Below, one piece after another: positions 22,809-36,750 of a DNA stretch of 64,000 bases (position 1 is the first letter of the stretch; the number at the start of each line of letters is the position of its first letter). The stretch is from NCBI GenBank assembly GCA_002077065.1, contig NAJO01000008.1, positions 62,001 to 126,000 on the forward strand, given 5' to 3'. Under the pieces are notes generated by a model, which was not told the DNA's origin, did not search any database, and saw only the letters and a list, made by a program, of their open reading frames with translations. The DNA comes from Cryoendolithus antarcticus (lineage: Eukaryota > Ascomycota > Dothideomycetes > Cladosporiales > Cladosporiaceae). Both the position numbers and the translations under genes were made by a program.

Positions 22809-24450
22809 ATGATGAAACGTATACTAGTGATAGCGGGTTCTGACAGCTCCGGCGGAGCGTAAGTACATTCGTTGTTGAGTCGCGTAGATTGATCTGTGGT
22901 TGCGGCTGATGTTGGATACTTACAGCGGACTGGAAGCCGACCAAAAAGTCATCGCTGCACATGGCTGCTATGCGATGACTGCAACAACTGCGCTCACGGC
23001 ACAAAACACGCGAGGTGTCCAAGATATCCACATCACTCCATCGGACTTCGTGCAGAAGCAGATCAACGCATGTATCGATGACATTGGCGTCGATGTCGTC
23101 AAGACAGGTTCGTGACAATCATCGGATTGAGTCGATTGAGTCGGCTGACGATGTGCAGGCATGCTCGCTTCGGCTAGCACAGTATCCGTCGTAGCGAGAT
23201 CTCTGCTACATCACAATGTACCGATATCTGTCGTCGATCCTGTCATGGTCTCGACAAGTGGCTCCCAACTCCTTCCCGAAGCGGCCGTCCGCGTCTTGTG
23301 CGATGAGCTGCTACCTCTCACGACTATCCTGACACCAAACGTACCCGAAGCCCACTTGATTCTGCGCGAGGCGGGTCTTTCCACAGTTGATGTTCACGGC
23401 CTCAAGGGACTGAAGGCGCTCGCAGCTGCCGTACATAGCCTAGGACCGAAGTACGTTTTGGTGAAGGGCGGTCACCTGCCTTTGACGAAGAAGTACAAGG
23501 TGGCTAGTTCGGAATGCGAGAAGCAGATCGTCGCGAATGTGCTTTACGACGGACACACGTCGACCATCATCGAGCTTCCATACCAAGACTCTAAGAATAC
23601 CCATGGCACTGGGTGCTCCCTTGCCTCTGCGATAGCCTGTAATCTAACGAGTAATCCAGACGTCGAGAGAGCTGTACGCTCCGCATGTCGCTATGTCGAA
23701 GTAGCTATCCGCAGCAGTCCCAATCTCGGCAAGGGTGCAGGCCCACTCAATCACTTTCACTCGATGCAGATCCTACCCTTCGCGCCCGGCAACTTCATCG
23801 ACTACATGCTCGAACGGGACGACGTCCAGCCCGTGTGGTATGAGTATACGCATCATACTTTTGTCGAGCAGATGGGTGATGGTACTCTATCGGAGACAAG
23901 CTATAAGCACTACATGATCCAAGACTACCTGTACCTGATACACTTCGCTCGGGCGAATTCACTCGCAGGCTACAAGGCCAAGGATCTTGATGACATCGCC
24001 GCTACGGCGCAGATTGTGACCTCCATCCGCTGCGAGACCGATCTGCACATCGCGGAGTGCGCAGAACTCGGCATCACAAGAGAGGAGATGGAGCAATCCG
24101 AGGAAAGCCAGGCCTGCACGGCGTACACGCGGTACGTCCTTGACATCGGCCACTCAGAAGACTCCCTTGCGTTGCAGATTAGTCTGCTACCCTGTCTTCT
24201 TGGCTATAGTATGATCGCGAAACGACTGCATGCTCAAAAGGCCGTCCACTCAAAGTCAAATCGATACCAGACCTGGATCGACAACTACACCGCGGATAGC
24301 TATAGCGAAGTTGTAGCGACTGGACGAGCTCTCATCGAGAAGCATGCAATGCATCAGTCGCCTAGGCGGATAGAAGAGCTCGTCAAGATACTGATACATG
24401 CCACGAGAATGGAGACGGGCTTCTGGGAGATGGCTAGTAGTCCAGTGTGA
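22809..24450 (+). CDS. thi20: Bifunctional HMP/HMP-P kinase - TenA protein (Thi20 type)
   Basis: A thiamine biosynthesis and salvage enzyme. The N-terminal ThiD domain phosphorylates hydroxymethylpyrimidine and its monophosphate. The C-terminal TenA domain is a thiaminase II/aminopyrimidine hydrolase. It has three exons (22809-22858, 22926-23107, 23159-24450), with introns of 67 and 51 nt, giving 507 residues. The ThiD part starts ILVIAGSDSSGGAGLEADQK, which intron 1 interrupts at the GGA codon pair. It contains DPVMVSTSGSQLL, LTPNVPEA, the lysine of VLVKGGH, and the anion-hole/catalytic GTGCSLASAIA. The TenA part (from about residue 280) has FVEQMGDGTLSETSYKHYMI, QDYLYLIHF and ISLLPCLLGY, whose cysteine matches the catalytic residue of the family. 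Two consecutive ATGs at 22809 and 22812 could both serve. Confidence 0.94.
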
Positions 24451-25012
24451 TTGCCACTCCCTATTCATGTGGTAAATGGTACCAGAGGTATCAGCCAGGA
24501 GGTCAAAGCGGTCGGCTCACTCTTCGGGTCCCAGAGAGCGGGACTCTTCTACAAATAGATGGTAGGGACAGGATTAGATAACGGTGCATAGGCAATGGGC
24601 ATGGGCAGTATTGGGAGTCGGGCAGCATTATGAGCCGGGCAGCGACTCTTGTGGTGAACAGTCGCGTTAATAGCCCACGTGAGGACGTGTTTACAGTGTT
24701 CCTTGATGCAAAGCCATCATCATCGCGGCCTAAGCGCACAACAGTGAAGTGGGACTGTACTGATTCCACATGTTTGTCACGTGTAGGCAGAAGTCCAGAG
24801 AAAAAGCGGGTACGACGGGAACGGGTCCACCCTAGCGCAATCAGAGAAAGTGCGCTGCCTCCGTCACTCCTTCTTTTTCACCGGCGTGACGAAATTTGCT
24901 CTATCACCAACAACACAATCTTCATTCCTCGCAACCTCCGAACTCTTGCGATACTACTCGCGTTCACTCTCTTCATCAAGCACATCAGTCCTTACTACAC
25001 ACAAGCGCCATC
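24451..25012. promoter_or_regulatory. Promoter and leader of DBP2-like gene
   Basis: This 562-nt interval becomes strongly pyrimidine/CA-rich over the last 130 nt before the ATG at 25013, a common feature of highly expressed fungal housekeeping genes. No other coding signal is present. Confidence 0.45.
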
Positions 25013-27424
<2,412 letters not shown>

Positions 27425-29672
27425 GTGTTGACTTGTAGATTGGAGATTTCCTGATAGTCTCTTCAGCCTTTCGCTGAGAGAAGATAATGCACGATGGGCG
27501 TTGAGGGTTGCTTCATGGCTTTGGCATGGAGTTCATGGCTAGATGGGACAGAGAGGCCAGCACAGCTAAGGCTCTAGATAGACTGCGACTTGGGCTGCTC
27601 GTGGCCTGAACACAATGCTTCTATTACTGCTCTTCTACGTTATCTCAGATTTGAGTGCGCGGTAATTCTCGCTCAATACACCGATGCTCCGTCATTTCCA
27701 CATGTCCGCCTATCTCGTACCTTTCATCGGGAACGCACACATCGTCAACGGCGCAAGTTCTAGACCCGGCTGCATCCACGCCCGAACCAGACCAATGTAT
27801 ACAGCCGAGCCAACTGCCGAAGCTATCTCTACCTTGCTGCTCGCATTGACGTGCATGAGGACATTACCGATCGGGCAGGTGCCGGACATAACAAAATGCG
27901 CTTTGGGCACGTTGACGAGGACCGTGAGATGCGCTCAGCAGACCACAACCGCAGAGATCGAATGGGGAGACAACTGCTGCCGGCACACGTTCATCCATCA
28001 CGAGTGCAATCTCCTACCCCACCATATGAATGCGGTCAACATAAGAAAGCAGCGGTCTGGACGCTACTGCAGACGGACTCTTTGCTGGATTGGGGACGCG
28101 ACTGATTTGTATGGGCGCCGAGGGCGTGGGATGCATGTGTTGTGATTGATGTCTGTGCTGAGGTGGGTGGTGATATCGGGCGTGAGTTGTACGTAACGAG
28201 ACAAAAGCCTTCTCTGCGGGCAGAGAGAAATTGCTTTGGGCCTTGCGGTCGAACGTGCAGCAGCCTGTACACGTATCACACTTTCGTATGTCATGTATCG
28301 TACACGAAAGGGGTAAAAGCGCGATCTGCATGTCCGTCCTCGAGAGGTCCAGCACGTGACGTGTACAGCTTACCTCATCGTGTCTTGGCGCTCGGAACTG
28401 CTCTTGCCGATTGCCTCCTTCCATTCATCACAACAGGTTCGACGTGCTGTTCCATCGAACTAGACGTGAACGCCATCGCCGTCATCAAGAGTGTGTATCA
28501 CGTGTTCTCGGCGTGTTCTAGTCTTGAGAAGTCAACGTCAACATCGCGCTCTCTCATCTTCCGCTATCCTCTTTGGCACTAGTAGCTTGCTAGCGCGACT
28601 CTGTCGTAAATCGCGGCGAAAGCGCTCCAATCACAGCAGAGCGAGGGCAGTGTCGGCTGGCAGAGAAGAGATCAAGGGCGGCGTGTGCGCAGTGCTACGG
28701 TTGCATCAAGCACACCGCGCAGACCACCTCTCCGAAAAGGCCGACGCGACTCGCGGACAGTACACCTCCACGGACCTGCGACAGACACATGACCTCTCGC
28801 CGAAGTGGAGGAGATCAGTCAGGCGCACGCACCTCTCGTCACCTTTCGCCGGCGCCGCGGCCGCGAATCGCCTTGCTCGCTGCTTCGCACCCAGGTTTTG
28901 TGGTGAGAGCTTCTAACCGCGCTCGAACTTTTGGGAACTCCTCGCGTGTTGCCGATTAATCCCGCCGACCACGTCCAGTAGCGTGGCGCAGAGCTGAACT
29001 CTGTGTCAAATACATGCTGTTCTGAATACGCAACACACGGCACGCACCGCCATCTTGCGTCTTACGCGATCTGGGATCCTTTCTTCCCGACGCACCGTCA
29101 CTCATCCCCACTCTGCGCTGCTCGCGCTGCTGCAGGGGTATCGTCGGTGCTGAAATTTTCTCGCACGTTGTGAGCAGCCACCGGAGCATCGCCTTGCTCT
29201 CCGCTCGGCAGCTGCTACACTTGAGGCCCGCCACCGCGGCATTACCTCACAAGCAGTCGGAGTATTGCGACTCTAAATCAGGAGGGCGCGCCACGATACA
29301 AATTCGCGCTATCCCCACTCCACCTAGCTCCGTGCTTCTCTTGCCATCAAACCGCGCCAGCCTTTCCGCTCCTGTACAAGCTGCATCTGTCGCCCACTAT
29401 CATCGAGAAGGTTGTTTTGGGCCTGTCAACAGAAGCTCGCGTTCTGTCACGGCACGCGCCAGAACGCTACTGTGGAGCTTGCTGCGTTCAGACCTGCCCT
29501 GCACATCATCCGCGACCGAGGAGCCGAGTAGCGCACCGCCGACTCCACTCGCGCCAGCGTCTGCCTTTTCCCGGGGTCTTTCTCGTCAAGGCACTTGTAC
29601 CGCACGGCGCGCTCTCACTGGCGCTTTGCTCTAGTGCCATCTCGGCTTCCTTGCATCGCACTAGGACATAGT
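27425..29672. promoter_or_regulatory. Dbp2 3' flank and long upstream region of Con7-like gene
   Basis: About 2.2 kb with no supported gene. Overlapping short frames on both strands have chance composition. Upstream ATGs with short frames occur at 29170-29634, so the Con7-like mRNA may have a long leader carrying upstream open frames, typical of fungal regulators. A candidate uORF frame (29170-29634) is Ser/Ala/Arg-rich and motif-free. Confidence 0.45.
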
Positions 29673-31285
29673 ATGTCCCGGACCTACACATCGACAACAC
29701 AAGCACAGAACAGCAACGACACGTCGCTACGTGCTATACTCGCGTCGAACCTCCAACACGATCAATCGCAATCAATGGATGGTAGACAACAGGATTATCC
29801 GCAGTCAGGTTTGAGCTCACCATACGCCCATTACAACGGGCAAGCCTCTGAAGGAAGTTCTGCAGATCAAGCATCTGCTGCGCAGTACCCACCCGGTCAA
29901 GATTACAAGCCGAACAACTTCTCGTCTTCCGCGACACCAGACTCTACATACGGCGGTCTTCCGCAGTCGGCGCGTTCTGGCTCCTTCCCCGAGTACATCC
30001 AGCGCTCGTACGCCGAAGGCCAGCAAGGGCGATACCAACCTGGTCCACAAGGTGGTCACCCAGGCATGGCGCAAACATCCAGTCCGTCTCAATCAATGTC
30101 TGATGGGCAAGAGCCTAATGGTCACGCGTCGCAACACAACATGAAATCTGACGCGCATGTCCCCATAGATCCCTCAATAGCGCAGCAGTCGAGTCCTACC
30201 TACCCGCCACAGAACCACTACTCGCCATACCCTCCACAACAGCAAGAGATGCCGCAGCAGTATGCGGCGCAACCGATGTACGCAAGACCGGAGTGGGCTG
30301 GCTATCACGGGCAGCCCATGTACGCGCATTCGCCAGCAACAACAGGCGGTGCTGCACCAACAATGGTAGCACATGTCCCGCGTCCTCCGGCCGTGAGTGC
30401 GACGGCTGGTTCGACCATGTATGCTAACAAGACTGACGCGTCGCAGGGCGGCCATCCACTCTCGACCGTATACTCATTCGTTCCCATACCTGGCGCGCAA
30501 CAACACAAGAGACCGCGAAGACGATATGAAGAGATAGAGAGAATGTACAAGTGTGGATGGAATGGATGCGAGAAGGCGTATGGCACATTGAACCATTTGA
30601 ACGCGCACGTGACGATGCAGTCTCATGGTATAAAACGAACACCCGAAGGTCAGTACCCTTTACCTGCTGCATGCGACAGAACGCGCAGTCGCGTGGCATA
30701 CACGCGAATTTGCGTTGGACCTCTGTTGTTCAAGCATCACGCGCGGACGCTAGTATCCCTGCCGACAAGTTCGTGGCTCGCCCTAGCGCGACGCTAACTT
30801 ACCATACACACGGAATGCCAGAACCCTGCATAGAGGCTGACCCTTGTGCGACACAGAGTTCAAAGAGATTCGAAAGGAATGGAAAGCCAAGAAGAAGGAG
30901 GAGGATACTGCGCGCAAGCACGAGGAGGAGAGGCAGCGACAAGAAGCTGCACGCCAAGGTCATGATCCCGCTCAAGCTCAAGGTCAGCCTGCCCAGTATG
31001 GTCAGGCACACATGATGCCTCCTCACATGGGCGGTCCTCAACTCCCGCCAATAGGGTACCAAACGAGCGGTGCCCAGCCCGCGCCCCAATACGCGCCCCA
31101 GCAAATCGAAGGCGCGCCGCAGTACGCGGCTTACGGCGCCCAGGGTTATCCGCAGAGCCCGTACGCCCAAGGCGGGATGCAATATCAACAGCAGCGTGAG
31201 TAGCTTCTCCAGATGGTGGTCAGTGCATGCTGATGCTGAAACAGACTCCGAGCAGGCGCCTAGTCAATCCTACCAATCGCAATGA
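29673..31285 (+). CDS. C2H2 zinc-finger transcription factor, Con7-like
   Basis: A nuclear regulator. The family member Con7 of Magnaporthe controls conidium morphology and infection-related genes. Exons are 29673-30648, 30857-31195 and 31245-31285, with introns of 208 and 49 nt, giving 451 residues. The long N-terminus is Gln/Pro/Ser/Tyr-rich. The conserved block from about residue 268 reads VYSFVPIPGAQQHKRPRRRY and then EEIERMYKCGWNGCEKAYGT. It forms one finger with C-x4-C and H-x5-H spacing (LNHLNAHVTMQSHG), followed immediately by RTPEEFKEIRKEWKAKKKEE, which runs into a basic/acidic coiled coil. Intron 1 lies just after the finger and splits the first GAG of PEEF. The tail is Gln/Pro/Tyr-rich. 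The start is the ATG at 29673; upstream in-frame codons are less conserved-looking. Confidence 0.88.
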
Positions 31286-34151
31286 TCGATTCAGCACATA
31301 GTCCGCACTTGTCCGCAATGACCTGCCCGAAGTATCGCAAAGGCAGTGGCGCACAGCGCATATATCGCGGTTTCAGCCGCATCTCGTTCAGAGCAGATGG
31401 CGTCGGGGAGATGTATTTTCTAGGGGTGTATAGATGCGGTGCAGCGACACCACGCTCCCGCAGAGGTTTACGATTGAACGGCCGGAGAGATTGGCAAGCA
31501 ACATTACGGCCATCGATGGCGCTGACGTCGACAGCCAGATGTCGACGCTTGTAAGAGGCCCTTTCCTGCGCGGAAATTCGGCAGGGTGGAAGCGCATGCA
31601 TGTGGGCGGAAAAGCGATGTTTTCATGGCGGAGTGGTTGTGGTCCTTTTTGCAGCGCTGCGCAGAGGCAATCGGTATGTAATGCATAGCGCTCCGCTCTA
31701 TGTCGTCCAGATCATGGAGTATCGAAGGAAAACTCCAGTGTGATATTGCGCCAGAATCTCATGTGCGTCATTCCGGTTGAAGGCATCGCAGTGAGGATCT
31801 TCCCACTCAGCGGTCGCGTGTTCTCTCGTTCTCGATGTTTCAATTCGAAACTTCAGACAAACGAGAGGTCTGCGGCATATATAGGATATACGTAGCTTAT
31901 CAAGCCCACCTCGATCCCAAGCCGCGCCAGCTCGCCCTAACCACCCTAGCCCCAACACCATCCCCATCCCAAGTCTCAAACTCAACTTCCCTGACACACA
32001 CAAGGCCACAGCCTTGCATAGCGCACGCCATGCCACATGCCTCTACCCTAGCGCTTCCGTGCCACGCGAGCAGCAAGAGCCCTGGGGATGCACGTTGGCT
32101 AGCGCCCGTTGCTGCTAGCCAGATCGCTGGAATGCGCGTCAGATCTGCTAGCTGGCTTTGGTTCACACCACGCTTTCGTCTACCTACAGGTTGGTTGCGC
32201 TAGGGAAGTGAGGCACAGCACGGCGTGGCACTAGTTGGGAGGCTGCCGCGTGGCCGCTACTGCGGGTTTGGCGATGAGGCAAGGCTGGTGCTGTTGGGTG
32301 TGCGAGCGGTCGGTAGTTAAGAGGCTAGGACGAGAGCGGGAAGGTGAAGTTGTGCAAGGCAAAGCAGCGTGTGGCGAAACTGTGTCAATGACATGTAAAA
32401 GCTGCTGACGAGGAGGGAGATGTGGTTGATCGGGTACAGCGATCCGTCACTCATACAGCTCGTCGACTCTCGTCCATTACATGCTGCGGATTCATCCGCC
32501 GTATCCGAACAGACAAGCTTACTGTCGTCACACACGGCGCGAATTGTTGAACACAATCTGACGACGCAGTCTGGGTTGGCTGTCGGCCATGCCTTCGAGC
32601 CATTGCCAGCGACTGGGAAGTATGAGCTGCTACATTAGATGCCAGATTTGCCGCATCTTGGCCCCAGGCCCCGAGCATTTGCGATCCGCTGGCGGTTGTA
32701 CAGCTTGCACGGCAGACATCGGCACGCTATCGGCAAGCCGTCGAGATGTGGCTGACTGGGATCCAAGGTGAGGTCAGGGACGCAGGGTGAGGTAATCCGC
32801 CAGTTGACCGACTGTTCTTTCCTCTTAACATGTTTCCTCTCTGATTCTGCAGGATCACCCTCTCGTTTGTCCTGCTTTACGCGTTCCGGCCGCATGGCCG
32901 CAGTGTCAATGACATGAGGGATGCGTACGGCCCACTGGCAGCAGCAGGAGATGGCGAAGCAAGAGCTGGGACCGATTAAGCTCGAAAATCTGTGTTCGAC
33001 ATTGAGCGTCCTGAGCACGCACTCCCGCGAATGGTCCTTCAACGATTGGTGTCGCCGCCAATGCATGCAAGTAGATCGAGGCATATAGCTCGCTGTCCGC
33101 GAGCACCGCCGTTCATCAGAGGTGAGAAGGCATCCATAACACCAGTCGGCGCTTCGCATGTCGGCTATAGAGTCGTCACCCAAGCTAGCAATGCAGCTTC
33201 GCTCTAGCTTGTTAGCGGTGCACCTTCCATCGTCGCCTCCGTGCTCCGGACCCTACGAGTGCGGCTACTCGACAACGCAGGCAGTGACGAAGGAGCGCGA
33301 CTGAGTTTTACAAGGCAGGACAGAGAAGTGATGCCGTCAGCACGCTCTGCAAGGTCCAGCTTGCGGTCGCGTGGGTCTCGTGGGCCATACTCGGCTGGCT
33401 GCGTTGTGGACGAAGACGAAGACTGCGCTCGATCTGTGCTCGTACCGCACGGCTGGAGAGGAGTGTACGGTCATATCGTCGACAGGAAGTGGAGGATACT
33501 GTATACTATCGACTTTTCTGAACGAGTGAAGGAGGCTTCTCGCAGCCTACGACGCATGATTGTAGTCCTCTTTGACTCGATCCCAATGCGTTCGCACGTG
33601 TCGCCAGGCATGCTACAGTCTCTACTCCCGTCCAAGGTGCCCCCTTAGTCAAGTCGTAAACCATATCCGTCCTTCAGGGTCGGTGTTTGATCCCAGAATG
33701 CACGTCAATCTTTCCTGTGCAGCGTTAGGGTCAGGGTTACACAACTTTAACCACACCCCAAGGGTTAGCAGAACGAGCGCCGACATTCTCATGAGGCAGT
33801 ATTGGTCACACATGCCGCTACTAAATCGACCCAGAGACCCGTGTATGTATTTGGAATATCCTCTGAAAGTTTGGGTAAATTCAAGAGCCCAAGGGAGAAG
33901 TTGTCGACAGATTATACACGTAGACCATGTGCAAGCCCAGACTGCGTGCAAAGTGCACAGTTCACGAGGAAGCAGAGTGACTTCTCACGTCGAACAACCT
34001 CGACGAGCAACACCGGTCCATATAGTAGGAGTATGAAACTCCGCATCAGCTATGCAAAGCTCAGCTCCCCCCCTCCCTCACAGCATCATGCACAGAGAAC
34101 GCCGTCGATCAACGCCGCAAAAGCAATCAAACAGAATACGAAATCGCCTCC
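31286..34151. other. Convergent gene-free interval, Con7-like / kinesin
   Basis: About 2.9 kb between two converging genes. No frame shows motifs or coherent composition; the longest (32635-33183, -) is Cys/Arg/Ser-rich and chance-like. Short GCTAGC-containing repeats cluster around 32097-32155. A degenerate telomere-like patch lies at 33725-33775. I see no transposase or tRNA. A long noncoding RNA or 3' UTRs are the likely content. Confidence 0.45.
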
Positions 34152-36516
34152 TCACCACCCCTCCTCAACCCCCATCCCACTCCCATCCCAGCGCCTCGAC
34201 TTCAGAACCCTCATCTTCTTACTCGGGCTCCTCATCTCCTTACTCGGGCCCCTCGAGCCAGCCTCTTCCGTCTCCCTCAACCTTCCTTTCAATATCCCAA
34301 CCTCATCTTCCAGCTCTCTCACCCTCTCCCCTTCATCATCCTGGAAGATCTCCACATTCTCCTTATCTGCCTCCCCATCTTCTAATCCTCTGACAAGGAC
34401 AGAGATCTTAGCGTCAAGCACAGCTCCGCCGGCTTCGACCTCCGCGTCCCGTGCAGCACGCCAGCGACGCCGTTCGAGAACGAGACGCGCTTCCATCTCC
34501 GCCCAGACCTCCTCTCTGACCTCCGCCTCTATCTCCTCGGCCTGCAGAGTCGCGGCTTGCCAGTTCTCCTCCGCCTCCTCCCTCCTCAACCGCTCATGCT
34601 GTAATTCCATCGCCGTAATCTCCAAATCCTGCCGCAGCGACGCAATAGCCGCAAGCGCAGTAGCCAGCTCGTCTTGCAGCGCTGCAGTCGTAGCGGAAGA
34701 GGAAATAGGAGAAGCGCGACCGGAGGCAGTGCTATTCGCGCCAGCGCGAGAGGGAGGAGCGTTAGAGCCAGCGAGGATGGTGCTTGTAGTTGACGGCACT
34801 CTCGGCGCGACGATATTCTTCGCCAACGCCGAATACCTCAAAATCTGCCCCGTGGCGTTGAAATCCCCTCCCGGATCAGCCGTGACGATCATGACTGCTT
34901 TCTGTGGCTGGCGGCGCACAGTGCTAGTGGAGGGCGCGAAGAAATTCGTGAAAAGCAACTCGGTGAGCTTGCAGTTCCTGTAGGGCACGGCGATGGCGGA
35001 GGTAGTAGTGCGATGGAGTTCGGATTGCAGCTCCATGCATTGGCCTAGGTACATTAGGGAGCCGTTGATCTTGCCGGCTTCGGCGAGGTGGGTGCCGGTT
35101 GTTTTGGCGGTGCGGGCGCGCTCGGAGCCTGTGATGGTTGTGAGTACAGTGCCAATCTGGAGGAAAGGTGGGTGGATGTCATACCAGCCAGATCGACAAT
35201 AGTAAACGTACTACTCGACCATGGTCCAGGAATCGAAGCTCGATGCCGTTTCTTGACCTCAATGCAGAAGAAGCCGTGGCTGCGCGAGCTAGTGGCATTG
35301 CTCCCTGTACCCGCTACACGCCGTTCCTGTAGCCCAGTCTCGAGAACCAGCAACGCCTCGTCGAGGTCCGAGCAGACTACTTTCCGCAAGCCAGCGACAA
35401 CTTTCCGGTCCGGCGAAAGCTCAGTCTTCTGATACAGCAGCGCCCTCCGCTTCTGTAGCGCCTTCATCGCGCCAGCAGACGCCGTGAGTAGGTCGTGGAT
35501 CTTGTCATTGTACACTTCGTACATGCTCACCACGATCGCGTACTCGCAGGTCGTGTCGACGTCGAGCTCGATGTCGTCTACACTCGGGTATTGCGGGAGC
35601 GCTGAGAGTCTGGGAACGTACTTGCGGGACGTTTGGGCTGTGGAGAGGAAAGAGGTTTCCTGGAAGGGAGAGGTAAGCTTCGCGATACTGCGCGTGAGGG
35701 GGGCAAAGCGGGAGGGTGATTTGAGGGTGGATTGTGGAGGGGGCGTAGCAGGCTGTTGAAGCTGGTACTTTGAGAGTGAAGGGTAGAGGCGGTGGAAGAC
35801 TTGGGTCGTCTTCTTGGCCGGAACGAGCCCTTCAGGAGTAGGAAATGCGCCAGGCAGTCTGGTGATGGTATGAAAAGCTGAGTCGCATACCATTGCTGGG
35901 GTTGTGGCTCGCGATGCTCGACCGTGGGGTTCGTCGTAGATGTTGTCGAGGAAGTGGGCGGCGGGCATGAGCTGGGCTTCGCTGACGTCTGCTGCGCATA
36001 GCGAAGGAAAGACAGCTGCTGATGTGTCGACTGGAGCGAGGTGTGGTCCGGTGTGCTGGAAGAGGAGGTCAAGCGTGAGTTGCGTCAGGCCGCGTTGTGC
36101 CTTGTCGCCGAGGATTGTGTGGCTCTGTACGCTTTTGTCAGTAGTACTCCTCAACCATAAGCCTTTGTTTCCTTGTCTACCTTGCCACTCCCAGTGACTC
36201 CCAATGTAGCTATCAGCGCATCTCGTCCCTCCCTGCCCTTCGCGCCAAGCACTCCCTCCACCATCTGCACCGCTCCCGTCTCCCTGAACAGGTCGAGTTG
36301 CCCAGCATCTTCCTCGAACACTCTCGTGAACGCGAACTTCTCGATGGCGCGCTTGCGAGGGTCGTTAGCCGGTGGCTGTACGGTGATGTGCGTAGGCGCA
36401 TGGGAAGCGGAGGGTGTCTCGACTTGCAGGAAGCGCTCGTGCTCGGCGGTATTGCTTGGACGGAGTCGGAGATAGACATCGAAGAGCGATGTGCTCGGAC
36501 GCGGTGGCGGATCCAT
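34152..36516 (-). CDS. Kinesin-6-like motor protein
   Basis: A microtubule motor of 750 residues. Exons are 36516-36181, 36124-35185 and 35128-34152, with two 56-nt introns. The motor begins almost at the N-terminus (LFDVYLRLRPS). The P-loop is LGVTGSGKSHTILG, split by intron 1 after the lysine. Switch I is NATSSRSH and switch II is DLAGSER, split by intron 2. Between about residues 136 and 300 there is a large insertion before the strand VVSMYEVYNDKIHDLL. A long loop at this point is the mark of MKLP2/KIF20/S. pombe Klp9-type kinesin-6, so a role in anaphase spindle elongation or cytokinesis is inferred. A coiled coil follows the motor (QDELATALAAIASLRQDLEI and onward), then a basic Ser/Lys tail. 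The glutamine usual in GQTGSGKT is valine here. Confidence 0.87.
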
Positions 36517-36718
36517 GGCGATGGTAGAGTGGTTCCTGGTACTGTGGGTGGTCTACCTTGTCGTCGCCTTCATCACGATCGCATCCTTTGGTTTACTTAT
36601 CGGGGTTGGCCGAGCAACAATCTCGGCCGCGCGAGTCAGTGTCGACTTTTTGGCGGAGGTCTCCATGGAGGTGAGTTGTAGGAGTGAAGACATGCAGCGC
36701 GGCATGTACATCCATTAG
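36515..36718 (+). CDS. Questionable small membrane-protein ORF
   Basis: A frame starting at ATG 36515 encodes MAMVEWFLVLWVVYLVVAFI and then a further hydrophobic helix. A strong donor GTGAGT follows at 36671, and a possible acceptor CAG at 36721-36723 would extend it by about 50 codons. The start codon overlaps the kinesin start codon on the other strand inside one CCATGG, which argues that it is a coincidence of kinesin leader sequence. I do not recognise the protein. Confidence 0.2.
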   Translation: MAMVEWFLVLWVVYLVVAFITIASFGLLIGVGRATISAARVSVDFLAEVSMEVSCRSEDMQRGMYIH

Positions 36719-36750
36719 CTGCAGTCTTATCTCATCGAGAGACAGGAGCG

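Noticed and set aside
28430..28450. tRNA-like B box (GGTTCGA)
   Set aside because: The bases that follow do not match ANTCC and no matching A box or acceptor stem was found.
32635..33183. 182-codon minus frame between Con7-like gene and kinesin
   Set aside because: Cys/Arg/Ser-rich, no motif, and overlapped by several other frames of similar length.
34052..34983. Ser/Pro-rich + strand frames over the kinesin 3' exon
   Set aside because: Antisense to the coiled-coil and tail codons of the kinesin; no ATG-proximal signal or motif.
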